From assembly GCA_038093975.1 (NCBI GenBank), contig JBBPTG010000002.1:558001-622000 (forward strand): DNA of 64,000 nt. The letters run 5' to 3'. The position numbers were made by a program, and so were the translations under genes. The notes beneath the pieces were generated by a model. The model had not been told where the DNA came from and did no database searches. It saw only the letters and a list, made by a program, of their open reading frames with translations. The DNA comes from Chalciporus piperatus (taxonomy: Eukaryota > Basidiomycota > Agaricomycetes > Boletales > Boletaceae). Below, one piece after another: positions 12,745 to 26,480 of this stretch; position 1 is the stretch's first letter, and every line of letters begins with the position of its first letter.

Positions 12745-13353
12745 TCAAGTAGCTTTGCCTCTGTCCCTCGCCAAAATTTCTTGCACACGCTGAACTTTAC
12801 CTGTATTCCCTTCACCAGGAACAGTTTCTCGATCAGTGCGGGTGCCAATGCGGATGTCTGTCGCGATACGAGGAATTCCATTGGCGTGAACGGCCTCATG
12901 ACAATCGTAGATGGCCTTGCAGACCTGGGACCACGGACCCTCTAAATGATAGTCGGTAGCATGTTGTTTACAAGAAAGTTGTTACGAACCCAGGTTAGTC
13001 CCGTATCCGCTGGGGAATGGGAAAGCTTTCAGCAACACATAGGAGATGTGTAGAAACCATGCTTACTGCATCTGTACAAGGGTCAGCTATGACTTTTACG
13101 TTTCATGAGAAACAAACCTCAAACTTGAGCCCAGACCTTTCAAGGATCTTGTGACACGATGCGATATGTTCGGCGACCTGACGAGATGTATCGATGATTG
13201 ATTGCGTTTGAATCAAAAGGAGCACATACAGAGGGCTCGCCTGTTCCCATCGGAATGAGGCAGAAATCTAGCGATGCTCAATTACGAGCGAACATATATT
13301 CTGGAGACGTTTTCCTTACCTGCGACGGCGTAGAGTTCTTGTGTGTTGGACAT
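12745..13353 (-). CDS. ECM15: UPF0045/ECM15-type thiamine-binding-like protein
   Basis: Small protein of the UPF0045 (YqgV/MTH1187, yeast Ecm15) family, some members of which bind thiamine; its cellular role is poorly known. Six exons are needed: 13353-13320, 13267-13230, 13177-13118, 13071-13067, 13009-12990 and 12941-12745. They give 117 residues, close to the family size of about 100. The family signature is assembled across the joins: DFCLIPMGTGEPSVAEH, LERSGLKFEMHGYGTNLEG, and ATDIRIGTRTD near the end. Exon 4 is only 5 nt (ATGCA) and codes for Met-His in the conserved KFEMHGYGT. No ORF longer than about 60 codons covers most of the gene, so it is easily missed. It is divergent from the EH-domain gene, with only 101 bp between the ATGs. 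Confidence 0.88.
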
Positions 13354-13454
13354 GGCGATGAAGTGTTATGTAGGAGAACCCCTTTGGCCGCCTTACCGAG
13401 AATCTGCCCCCAAAATGGATCGACTGACCGAGCCTGTCGAGTTCGTTGTCCGCC

Positions 13455-15309
13455 ATGCCATCTGCGTCACTCCAGTCGAGAATTCGGGCCTTCGAGGCCT
13501 TTTCGTCGTCGTCGTCGTCGCCGTCCACGACGATGCCAACGACAGCATTCCCACCTTCGCCGTCGACACCAACGGCAATCCCAGATCCCCGCGCTCCCCC
13601 CAACCTTCTCGAGTCCCCAATCTCACCCACCGCCAGCGCGTTCCGTCCAATCGCTCCGTTCGCAGCACCGACCTCCTCCAGCAGGTCCCCTTCGCCATCT
13701 TCTCCAAGCAGGAACATCACTCACAAGACTTCTTCGATCGACTTGAAAGACTGGATCATCGATGATGGCCCAGTCGAACGACCTTCTACGCTTCGTCACA
13801 CGCTCACTCCTGGCACCGGCAAGCTAAATGCTATTCGCGAATCTAGTAGAACCCCACCTCCCCCAAGAAAGTCCCTCCCATCCGATAATGTTCCAAAAGC
13901 ATCGACGCCGCTCATTAACTTTGAATCACCCCCAAAGTTGCGTCCACCCCTCCCACCGCGTAAACCACCACAACTTGCTGTAGATCGCGCCAAAACACAG
14001 CGTTCAACGTCTGCGGGAAGCGAGAATGGAGCTACTTTGTGTCCTCCAGGTCGTTCTGAATCGTTGACGATTGAACACACCTACCCACCTGGAGCACACA
14101 AATTTGGGGCAGCGCGTCTAGGTCACGCGCCTGCTTCATCCATCTCCTCTTTTCATTCTGTCTCCCTTTCATCGGATGGGAACAATGCCGCAGTGCCTGG
14201 TTCAGAGATTGGTTCCAAGCCACCCTCGTTTATATTCGACGTGGACACAAGTAGCATCACAGACATTGACACGACCAGCATTGCGGAATCTTTCGAGAAC
14301 GTCTCAGCATCCGCCATCAGCCCATCGACAATTATTCCCTACGACTGGGAACAAGCCATGGGTAAGCCGAAAACCTCCCCAAAGCTTGAGCCACCTCTGC
14401 TACCCCAGCGACCGACGACAAATGTTCCGCTGGCTTTCCCACCTCAACCGGTCGGTCGCTCTGCTTCAGCATCATCTTTCTCGACAACTGCTAGTTCGAA
14501 AACACGCCGTCCACCCCCACCCCCACCACCCCTTTCTCAACCCCGCTCGCGACCATCCTCCTCGCGGGCATCTGTCGTGTCCACCTCTGCATCCACATCC
14601 GATCGTTCCTCTGTTATCAGTCATGCTACCACCACGTCGTTGACCAGCATCAGCACGCGCAACAGCGCGCAGCTCGGAGGTACCATGAAACCTCCGTCTG
14701 TCTTCCGCCCCACCCCTGTCCCTCCCGCTGCTCGAGCTCGGTACGAGTCCCTATTCAATATGGCCGTGCATGGTCGACGAAAAGCGGAGAAGAAACAAAA
14801 AAGCAAACTTGGATCGCCACCGCCTCTCGCCATCAAGAAGAACAGGCAGGCAGCTGGATGGCGGGGCTTGTCAGTAGATTTGATTGCCACTCCAGAACAA
14901 CACCCAGTTTTGGCCGTCGAGAAGGGGTCCAACGAGAGCGACGGCGAGGATGAAGAGATGGCTCCAGTTGGACATGAGGAGAAGCTGAGAGGTCGGATCG
15001 TCAAGTACATATGGAGTACTTCCCGCCTCGATCGTAAAAAGTTGCGAAATATATGGTAAGAACGACAATGGTATTTCTGTCTTCTGTCTGAAGTTGACGC
15101 CTCATTGCAGGGACGATTGTGATCCCCAAAGTACTGGATTCGTTGACCGTGACGGATTCGTTAAAGGCATGTGGCGTATCGACGAAGAACTTCGGAGAGC
15201 ACAATTAGCACGGCGTACTTCTGCGTTGACTGCTGCTTCGTCGCAACGCATGCCACATCGCCCGCTTCCACCTCCTAGACCACAAGGTTCTCCACGGTTG
15301 TTGATATGA
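13455..15309 (+). CDS. EH-domain protein, Irs4/Tax4-like
   Basis: Two exons, 13455-15055 and 15111-15309, give 599 residues. The first 490 residues are disordered, rich in Ser, Pro and Thr, with polyproline tracts such as RRPPPPPPPLSQ that could bind SH3 domains. The only folded part is an EH domain close to the C-terminus (about residues 500-570): IVKYIWSTSRLDRKKLRNIW, then an EF-hand-like loop DPQSTGFVDRDGF and GMWRIDEEL. This layout, a long disordered region followed by a C-terminal EH domain, matches yeast Irs4/Tax4, which recruit NPF-containing partners and affect phosphoinositide signalling, autophagy and rDNA silencing. The start is the first ATG (MPSASLQSRI). Confidence 0.82.
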
Positions 15310-15521
15310 ACTCAATATGTTTTCACGGCCATTCTCATGTAATTGTGATACCCAACTGTTGAATACCCTTCTACTTTCAATGTAGCCATCTCCTACTCTC
15401 AAGTAATTTATTCCTACCCTCCTGTAACGCAAATAGACGATAAAAACTCCAGTGCATGGTCAGATAAAATCAATAAAAGTTGCAACAAATATCCCGTGCA
15501 GTTGCGAAGTTTTGGTGGACA

Positions 15522-18500
15522 TCAAACCTCTGGGCTTCCTTCCCTGTCATTCTCGTCCCACATCTTCAACAATGCTTTCCCAAGCGATTTCCCCAACGCG
15601 TAAGCCAAAGGAACGGGGACAGCATTACCAATTTGACGAAGTTGCTGCATAAATATGATTCAGCTAAAGCAGTACGTGGTCCGAAACCTGAGACCTACGT
15701 CTGCCACAATCTTACTGGGGGCATCATTACTCGACAAGAATTCATAATAATCAGGAAACCCTTGAGCTCGCGCGCACTCTTGAATGGTGATGATGCGTTT
15801 TTGCTAAGAGTGTATTGTCAAGGCTACATTCCGTTCATCGGCCAAGACAAGACTCACTGATGGGTGTAGGACAGTACCACCCTTGTGATTTGGGGTAGCA
15901 GTGGTCAAGGCAGTTGCAAACACATTATTAGCATCAAGGCGCTTGTAAAGGGCTGCAAGGCAAAACAAAATGGTGGTGAGGTTCAGGCCCAGTGAGGACA
16001 CTCAATACGTACACGCGTATTTGATTTCTGCATGCTGTTTCTTTGAAAGTTCCATTCGCAACTTGGCAGGCAAACCTGGAAACCGTCACGCAAACATATT
16101 CCTCACGGAAGAGATATCGACGTACTGAATTGATTTGCTCCTGCGACAAGCGGAACGGCACAGACCCTGAGGGTATGAATTGAATTGGTCAACAATCAAT
16201 GTGACCAACACGGTGAAACTGGGCCTTTACCGCTCCGCGACGTTGTGACGGAATCGCCTCGAGTAATGATACTTCAAGTCTTCATTGACGTTTCCATCCG
16301 GATTCTGGCGCACCCACTTTTGATATCTTGTCAGAGGCTCGGAAGTGTACTTGCGTGGTTGAGAGTAGCCAACAAATGGAGGTTTGGCTGTTTCGAGCGG
16401 GCAGAATACTGGGATTTTGAGAACGTCTTTACGCTCGCGGGCCTGCCTCTTGTCCTCTGCTGTGGCTTTCATAGTGACGTGTGGGTTGAGCCTGATGGGA
16501 AAAAAGAGTCAGTGGTGCTGACGAAGCGAGGCTCAAAAGCGCATACCAGTCAAACGGAGGCTAGTGGAAACGGCGACAAGTGAGAACAAGGAACAAATGT
16601 GTAAAACGAAAACATGCCAGGTCTCCGATTGCTGCGTCGATGGAAACAAAGTGCAGCGGTGCCGATCGATCATCGTCTAAAGCGTCTTCGTACTTGTTCC
16701 GTATGATGGCAGGTAACGCAGTGCCAGTTGGGAGTGTCGCGCGAATCAATTTCACTTTCTCCGGGGGGCAGTGCGTAGGAATCGGCCACTCTGGCATGGT
16801 TATATCGCGACGTGCTCCCCAAAAGATGACTCGTTTTCGACCTTGAGGGGCACCATACTGAGCAGCCTGCAGGACAGCAAATTTACATTGATACCTAGAT
16901 ATTTCGTCAACCAGTATGTCAATGAGTGAACCATGTATGTATAACTTACCCTATCGAGGCCAACGCTCGCTGGATAAACTTGACCACTGCGAATTCGATC
17001 CCGTCCTTTTTCGAAGACGTCTTCTGCTTGTGACACAGGATTCCAAAGACGTTCTCGAGTAGCATGTACATTGGACGGTAAAACTCGACGTATGACAACA
17101 TGCCGCAGACAAGAGTACTCCTGAACAGGGGTCATTATATGACACATTTGATTAGAGGCTGGAAAGAAGCGCACCGTATATCGTCATCTTTCTATTGAAG
17201 CGAGTGCTGGGGATAAACAGTATGAACTGGATCTAATTCTCGATCTCACCTTATTGTGATTCATCAGAGAGAAGCTCTGGCATGGGGGACCTAGGGTTCT
17301 CCAATCATTGCGGAACGATTATCCACGAGGTAGGAAACATACCGCCATATATAAAATCGACTTCTCCAGGCTTTGGCATAGCAGGTAGTGGCTTTCCATC
17401 ATCTAATGATAACAAGGGTCTCGGATTCATCTTCTCGTGGGTATCGATGGCGTGCTGCAGACATAAGTTAGTACACTGGTTGTAAACAATCGTATCTGGA
17501 TGATTCCGTCTATGCAAGTTTGTGAGGTCAGGATGGGTCTGGGATCTGGGATCTGAAACCAATCTCACTGATAAGTCCGTGCTGCACTTGGGGAGAATTC
17601 GACCGCCCATCTAGTCTCTACAAAGCCTGATAACCCGAAACCAGTCCCAAGACCCCCGGCCCCTGCAGTCATGCTTTAACGTGGGTGTACACATGTGTGA
17701 CTGAGAGCGTACCACTGAACAACTCTAAACCACGAATACGGCCATGCCTTTCAAGAAGTATACTCTGCCGTTCCAGGAGTTCTTGTCTTTCCGCGAGACA
17801 CTTGTCGCAGCATTTAAACGAACTTTGCGGCCAGGTTTCGAGATCGTCGAGTGACTTGACATTGAGTGAAGCAGCTTTTTGATTGACATAGTAGTGGTCA
17901 TCGTGTTTGACCCACTCGTCAATGGTACCGTCGTCTTCCTCGTGAAGAACGAAACATTGACCCTGTAGGTCTTCGTCGTGCACGACCTGCACTTCATTTG
18001 TTCTGAAGATCCTGCGCTGCGAGGATTATGAACAGTGATCCTTGTCTTGAAATGTGTGCCTACATCATCGGATGGCACCAATTTGTGCCTGTCTTGTTTC
18101 CTCACCTCCCTGACCACGTCATCATACTTCTCAAATAGTCGTACAGTCACTTCGACTGGAACTTCCATTGCACTCAGCTTGGTGATCTGACCAATTCTGA
18201 AGACCGTATGTGGTGCTTTCTGTTTGACGTAGACGAAATCACGGAGATGATACGAGAACTCGTGTTGCGCGAAACCCCCGCCAGGAAGAGGCCGAGAGTG
18301 AGCAATGCTTCTTTTCATTTCCTGCAGACCGCAGGAGAGACACTGCAGGTGAGAATCGCAGTGGGCCAGCGCACGCATTTTTTCTTCCTCGGAAATTGAT
18401 ATGAGCGAGGCGTTTGCGCTGTTGTACATCAGGCTAGACGGTAGGGAAGCGTTACGACATGAACCGATCGAGTGTAAGCGACCATACCCAGTGAAAAAGT

Positions 18501-20291
18501 CGTTCTCTTCCGTGGCGTTTCCATCGATGGGTTCGGGAGCATCCGGTTCAAGCTCGCGGACGTTGCATTTTTGTATGATCGCATTGATGTTGATGTCCTC
18601 ACAGTCTGTTGCCATGAGGTACAAAGCTTGGGAATGACCAAGCTCCTGGAGGAGGGTCTTTGAACTGTGGGTGAGCCATTGCCCATGAAACATCTTGCTG
18701 CCTCGTTCATCCTGGAAGAGGTAGCATATACGGCAGAACCTGGGGAAGGAGTGATGGTCTTGTGACATGGGTAGCACAGAGGAAGAACGACTTACCAGTA
18801 CTTGTTGGCTAATGTGTTGGTCGATTGAGATGGTTCGTATGTGTAGTTTTTGGCACGTGCTTTGTTCTCGTCAATACCAGGCTCCACCATAACGGTGTCA
18901 CCAACCTGACGGGAGGATGAAGGGGGTGCAAGTCGAAAGAAGAACACAAACATACCGAATAAACCATGCCGTCGACGCGAACGGACAGATAATGGTCCGG
19001 ATGATCCGCAGTAGGCCCCCATTTGACTGAGCTGGGGTTCGAGAGGTGGACACGAGATGGGTGATTTGAGTGTGCATTGTCCATCTCGACGTCCTCTTGG
19101 GCGGTAAAAGCAGCGACTTTTATATTTTGGTCCCAAAGTAGTTTCGTGACCCGAGAAACGATTGGGGTGACCACGGTTTTGTTGCGGTGTTCGAGAACTT
19201 GAAGCTCCACGTTAGCATTTGAGGTAGAGGCGCGTGAACGGCGAGGACGCGATGAGCTAGCTGGTGGGGTGCTCTCCTGGAGTTCATAAGATACCTGTTG
19301 GCCAAAGAGGTGGCGGTAGACGGGAGTACGGCGTATGTTGATCTTTTCGGTTGTTTGTAAGTCTTCGAGAGTGGCGAGGAGATACGACGTCTAAGGAAGC
19401 ATGAGAGAGAACAGAGAGGATAGAGTAGAATACACGTACGACGTCGTCTGATTGGACGTCTTCTTCGGTGATGCTTCTGCCGAGGACCTTGAGAGCGACT
19501 GCAATATCATCGGGAGATGTGGGGGTGACGTCGAGACCGCGGATGAAGTCATCATAGGACAGCCTGGGAGTAGAAATGGCAAAAGAGACAATGAGGTGTA
19601 GGATGCGATGTTTGAGCCAGAAGCTGGTGTAGAATGGTTTGTAGAAGGATGACGGGAGGTCGAGGATGTACCACGCGTGCCGTGTGAGGATGTATATGTT
19701 GCTGCGAGAGTGTTAGAGAGTACACGAGAAATAAAGAGAGACCCAGTACCTGTCGAGACGGCGGGGGGGCTTGACGTCGTGAAATGAGAATCTCTTGATT
19801 GGGGTTAACCTGAGCCGTTGCATGCGGTCCGAGTCGCTGGTGTTGGTGCGATCCTGGTCTTCGTCTTCGTCATCATCTTCGTCCTCTTCACCGTCGTCGT
19901 CGTCGTCGTGGTCTATCCAAGCCTTCACCGAGCCAGAGGCAGAATATGAGGCCCGTGGGTTGAGGGTGAGTTCGAGCAAGTATGCGATTGGGATAAGTTG
20001 GAGAGTCTTGGTGTCATAAATGACAAAGTCTGTGAGGATGCGAACGGGTACGTCCTCTTCTTTGTCGTTGTCTAGCGGGTCGGTCTCGCCGATGATCTGT
20101 ACATTGGGTCCCTCGATGAACTCGTCGGCCGAGTGGGAGTGAACCACGGGATGATCATTGTCGTCGTTGTCGACGAGAGTTGGTGATCCTCGCGGGAGGG
20201 ATGCTCGAGGGGGCGATGCTCGACGTCGTGGCGCCCGCTCCTCGTCGCTGTCTGGCACGGCGGAGAGGGACCGCGCGCGTTTCCTGGCCAT
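15522..20291 (-). CDS. DNMT1: DNA (cytosine-5)-methyltransferase, DNMT1 class (RFTS-BAH-BAH-MTase)
   Basis: Methylates CpG cytosines, probably for maintenance after replication. Starts at ATG 20291 (MARKRARSLS); exon 1 ends at 19750 and many short introns follow. An RFTS-type domain is read from PVRILTDFVIYDTKTLQ onward, interrupted by a D/E-rich insert. A first BAH domain (YSVGDTVMVEPG, then FCRICYLFQDERG and HGQWL) lies at about 18980-18600. A second BAH domain (HLRDFVYVKQ, RLFEKYDDV) spans about 18270-17950. The catalytic motifs follow in order: I ELFSGAGGLGTGF (about 17730-17660), IV GPPCQSF (17290-17270), VI LLENV (about 17070), VIII QGRKRVIFWG (about 16840), IX ITIQECARAQGFPD and X QIGNAVPVPLAYA (about 15610). 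The stop is at 15522-15524. All key residues, including the PCQ cysteine, are present, so it looks active. Confidence 0.93.
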
Positions 20292-20417
20292 GCGATACAG
20301 TTGGACGTGGCAGGAGGAGTGTTTCATTGTAGTGCACGTGATCGTGCCTCCTCTGTTACTCCCGTGTTCGCACCGGTGACAAGTTATGACCACGTTCGCA
20401 CCGACACTCACACGACG

Positions 20418-23216
20418 ATGATCATGCGGTGGCCCGTCGCTGTCGCCGTCGCCGTCGCCGCTCTGCTCGTCCCCTTCGTCGCTGCTCATCGTGTCCCAGT
20501 CAAGCGAGACCACGCCGAGTTCGACTACTTCCTCGTCGATCTCGATTCATCCCCCTCCGCCGTCTCCCTGGAGGAGTGCATCGCTGAACTCGGTCTCGGT
20601 CTCGAGTTCGTCGACCGCGTTGGTGAACTGCAACACTCATACGTTCTCCGCACACCACGACAGCCATTCACAGACACTCACCCAGTCATCGACCGATACA
20701 GCTCTCTTCGAACTCATTCTGCCATTCAACAACGCGATGACCATACAAGTCGTGTGCTCGCTTCCATCCGCCATCTTGATCACCAAGTACCACGCCAACG
20801 CACAAAGCGTGCTCCACCCCCTGTCACTAAAGAAGACCCCGCAGCCGTAGCCGCTCGCCTCGGTTTCACTGACCCTCTCTTCACAAAGCAATGGCATATC
20901 GTAAACGACGACTATCCAGAACACACCATGAACGTTACAGGTGTCTGGGAAATGGGCATCACAGGCCGTGGTGTCATCGCTTCTCTATTAGACGATGGTC
21001 TAGACTTTGACAGCAAAGACCTCGCAGCCAATTTTGTACGTCTTTAGTCTGCCTGCTCTTCACTCTCTCATCTTTCCTTTAGGACGCCGAACACTCTTAC
21101 GACTTCAACGAACATTCCCCTCTCCCAAGACCACTCCTCGCAGATGACCGTCATGGCACCCGTTGTGCAGGTCAGATCGCTGCCGCAAAAAATGATGTTT
21201 GCGGCGTTGGCCTCGCGTACGAGTCAAAGGTTGCAGGCATACGCATTCTCTCTGGTCCAATCACGGACGTAGACGAAGCAGCAGCACTCAACTACGGTTA
21301 CCACGATGCCGACATTTATTCATGCAGTTGGGGTCCACCAGACGACGGAAGATCGATGGAAGCTCCAAGCTACATCATACACAAGGCATTCATCAACGGC
21401 GTACAAAACGGAAGACACGGAAAAGGTTCCATATTTGTATTTGCAAGTGGAAATGGCGCATCTTTCGGTGACCAATGTAACTTTGACGGTTACACAAACA
21501 GCATCTACTCCGTGACCGTCTCCGCTGTAGACTACAAGGGTCTGCATCCTTACTACTCAGAACCATGCGCAGCAAACTTGGTCGTCGCGTACAGCTCCGG
21601 AAGCGGAAAGAACATCGTCCGTACATTGTCCACTCCTCCCTTCCTTTCGCTCACCTTCCCCAAGGTCACCACGGATGTAGGTGAAAACGCTTGCTCATCT
21701 AGCCACGGCGGTACATCTGCAGCAGCACCAAACGCTGCCGGTGTTTTCACCCTCGCGCTTCAAGCTCGGTCAGTCTCTCCCCGCGTCCTCTTATCTGTGT
21801 CTGACGTCCCCCAAGCCCCGAGCTCACCTGGCGCGATATTCAACACCTGTGTGTTCAGTCGGCCCAAATGATCAATCCCGATGACCCAGACTGGGAGAAA
21901 ACAACTTCCGGCAGACCTTTCAGTTACAAGTATGGATATGGTCAGCTCAATGCATACGCTTTCGTCACCGCCGCTCAGAAGTGGGACCTTGTCAAGCCGC
22001 AAGCTTGGTTCCATCCCTCCGCAATACAGCTCAACAATGGTTCCTTATCCGACCCCGAGGGGGATATGACTGGCGGCGTACCCATCTCGGCTGGCGGTGT
22101 CACCGGCACATTCACGGTCACCAACGACATGCTGGTCTCACATAATCTTGAATCGATCGAACACTTGACGGTTATGGTTTGGATCTCCCACAAGAAACGA
22201 GGCGACGTCGAAGTTGAAATCGTTAGTCCCAACGGCATCAAGAGCGTTCTCGCCGCAGCACGCCCGCAGGACCGTGCAGATACGGGATTCAAGGGCTGGC
22301 GTTTCATGAGCATGAAACACTGGTATGTCTCCGATCGGTCTCTCAAACTTCAGTCATTCATTACAATGAAAGGGGCGAGAACCCAGTCGGTGACTGGACC
22401 ATCAAAGTTTCAGATCAATCAGACCCAAACAACAACGGAACATTCCATGGTTGGCGACTCATGTTCTGGGGTTCTACCATCGACCCTGCCAAAGCGAAAA
22501 CATACGTCCTCCCTACCAACGAATTCCTCCTTCCCTCCCTTGAAGAACCCGAATCAGAAGATGTTCCGCCAACACCCTCCGTCACTAAATCGTATCCTAA
22601 ACCCACTTCTGCCCTTCCAAGTGATCACGACACTGCAGAGGGTGAGGCTGATCGCCCCGCCTTCCCGGGGTCCTCCTCAAAGCCCAGCATGACACCCACT
22701 GCTGACGAAGGTTGGTTCTCCGACATGTCCAACCTCCTCCACAACTCTGCATGGTTCTTTGTCGCCATCGGCGCCGTCCTCCTATTTGCCATCAGCGCTG
22801 GCGTCTTCTTCTGGAGACGACGGGCAAAGCGACGTGCTGTATATTCTGCCCTTGCCGATGACGACCTCCCCATGAGCACCGTCTCTGGAAGCGGTGGACG
22901 TCCTCGTCCGAGGGCGAAGGAATTGTACGATGCGTTTGGAGAGGTGTCGGATGATGACGAGGACGCCGACGAAGAGACGATGCTTCATCCTGGTCGATCG
23001 TTTGAAGACCATCAGGCTGCAGGCTTGGAATTCCATTCTGGAATTTTGGATGACGGCGGCCGGGCTTCAACTGGGTTAACGCCGGTGTATCGAGACAATC
23101 CTCACCCCGAGGATGAGCGGGCACAGACGACGCCCCCCGCGGGACTGCCAAGCCCGGAAAGTGGGAGCGGGAGCGGGTCGAGTTGGGAGCATACCTCTCA
23201 ACCACAATCTAGATAG
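20418..23216 (+). CDS. KEX2: Kexin, Golgi pro-protein convertase
   Basis: Serine protease of the late Golgi that cleaves after Lys-Arg. Exons 20418-21035, 21083-21616, 21665-21768, 21816-22322 and 22373-23216 give 868 residues. There is a signal peptide (residues 1-23), a prodomain ending in QRTKR at residues 127-131 (likely self-cleavage site), then the subtilase domain. Its catalytic Asp is in LLDDGLDFD, His in DDRHGTRCAG and Ser in HGGTSAAAPNAAG. A P domain follows (about GVTGTFTV to FHGWRLMFWG). The end has a Ser/Thr-rich stalk, one membrane span (WFFVAIGAVLLFAISAGVFF), an RRRAKRR stop-transfer and an acidic cytosolic tail. The third exon begins after a 48-nt intron whose length is a multiple of three, so retention would keep the frame. 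Confidence 0.96.
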
Positions 23217-23525
23217 AACGATAGTCATCTTGCAGGGAGTTTGTTGTATTTTTGGATAATAGGTGATACCCTTGGTTTGCCATCACATGGAAGGATAGAG
23301 GTTCGTTTGACACAACGCCTCGGTCTACACCTCGCCGTTGTGCGTGGCATGACCTGCCTGAATCTTGAACAAATGCGAAATTGAAGGAGCTTTACTCACT
23401 CCTCCCTTTATCCTTTGGCATAGAAGATATTCAACACTCATATATCGACCTACAAGGACAACGACTACAGACTGGTACAACGCAAAGCAAAACAAAGACG
23501 CGGAAGGCTAGAAGATAGGACTGTT
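23217..23525. other. Gap between convergent KEX2 and MCM7
   Basis: About 309 bp separate the two stop codons. I see no ORF with coding character and no RNA gene. It is most likely the two 3' untranslated regions. Confidence 0.4.
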
Positions 23526-26308
<2,783 letters not shown>

Positions 26309-26480
26309 GATCGATGATTGTTTGAGCTCGTCGTCGCGTCCGACCACGAACGCGTTCGTCACACCCGGTCACACATCACGACCACGTGATCGCTTATTAG
26401 CACGCGTTCCTACCGCGCGTGTCTTCGCCTTTTGAATCCAACTTTTTGTTACTAGATCGTATTGCTGTCCACGTCGCACG

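Noticed and set aside
19795..20019. Poly-Ser ORF on the plus strand
   Set aside because: Antisense shadow of the acidic insert in DNMT1 exon 1.
21617..21664. Reading KEX2 through this segment as coding
   Set aside because: It has a GT donor and AG acceptor at normal size, and the 16 residues interrupt a conserved stretch before the catalytic serine; splicing is the better model, although retention is possible.
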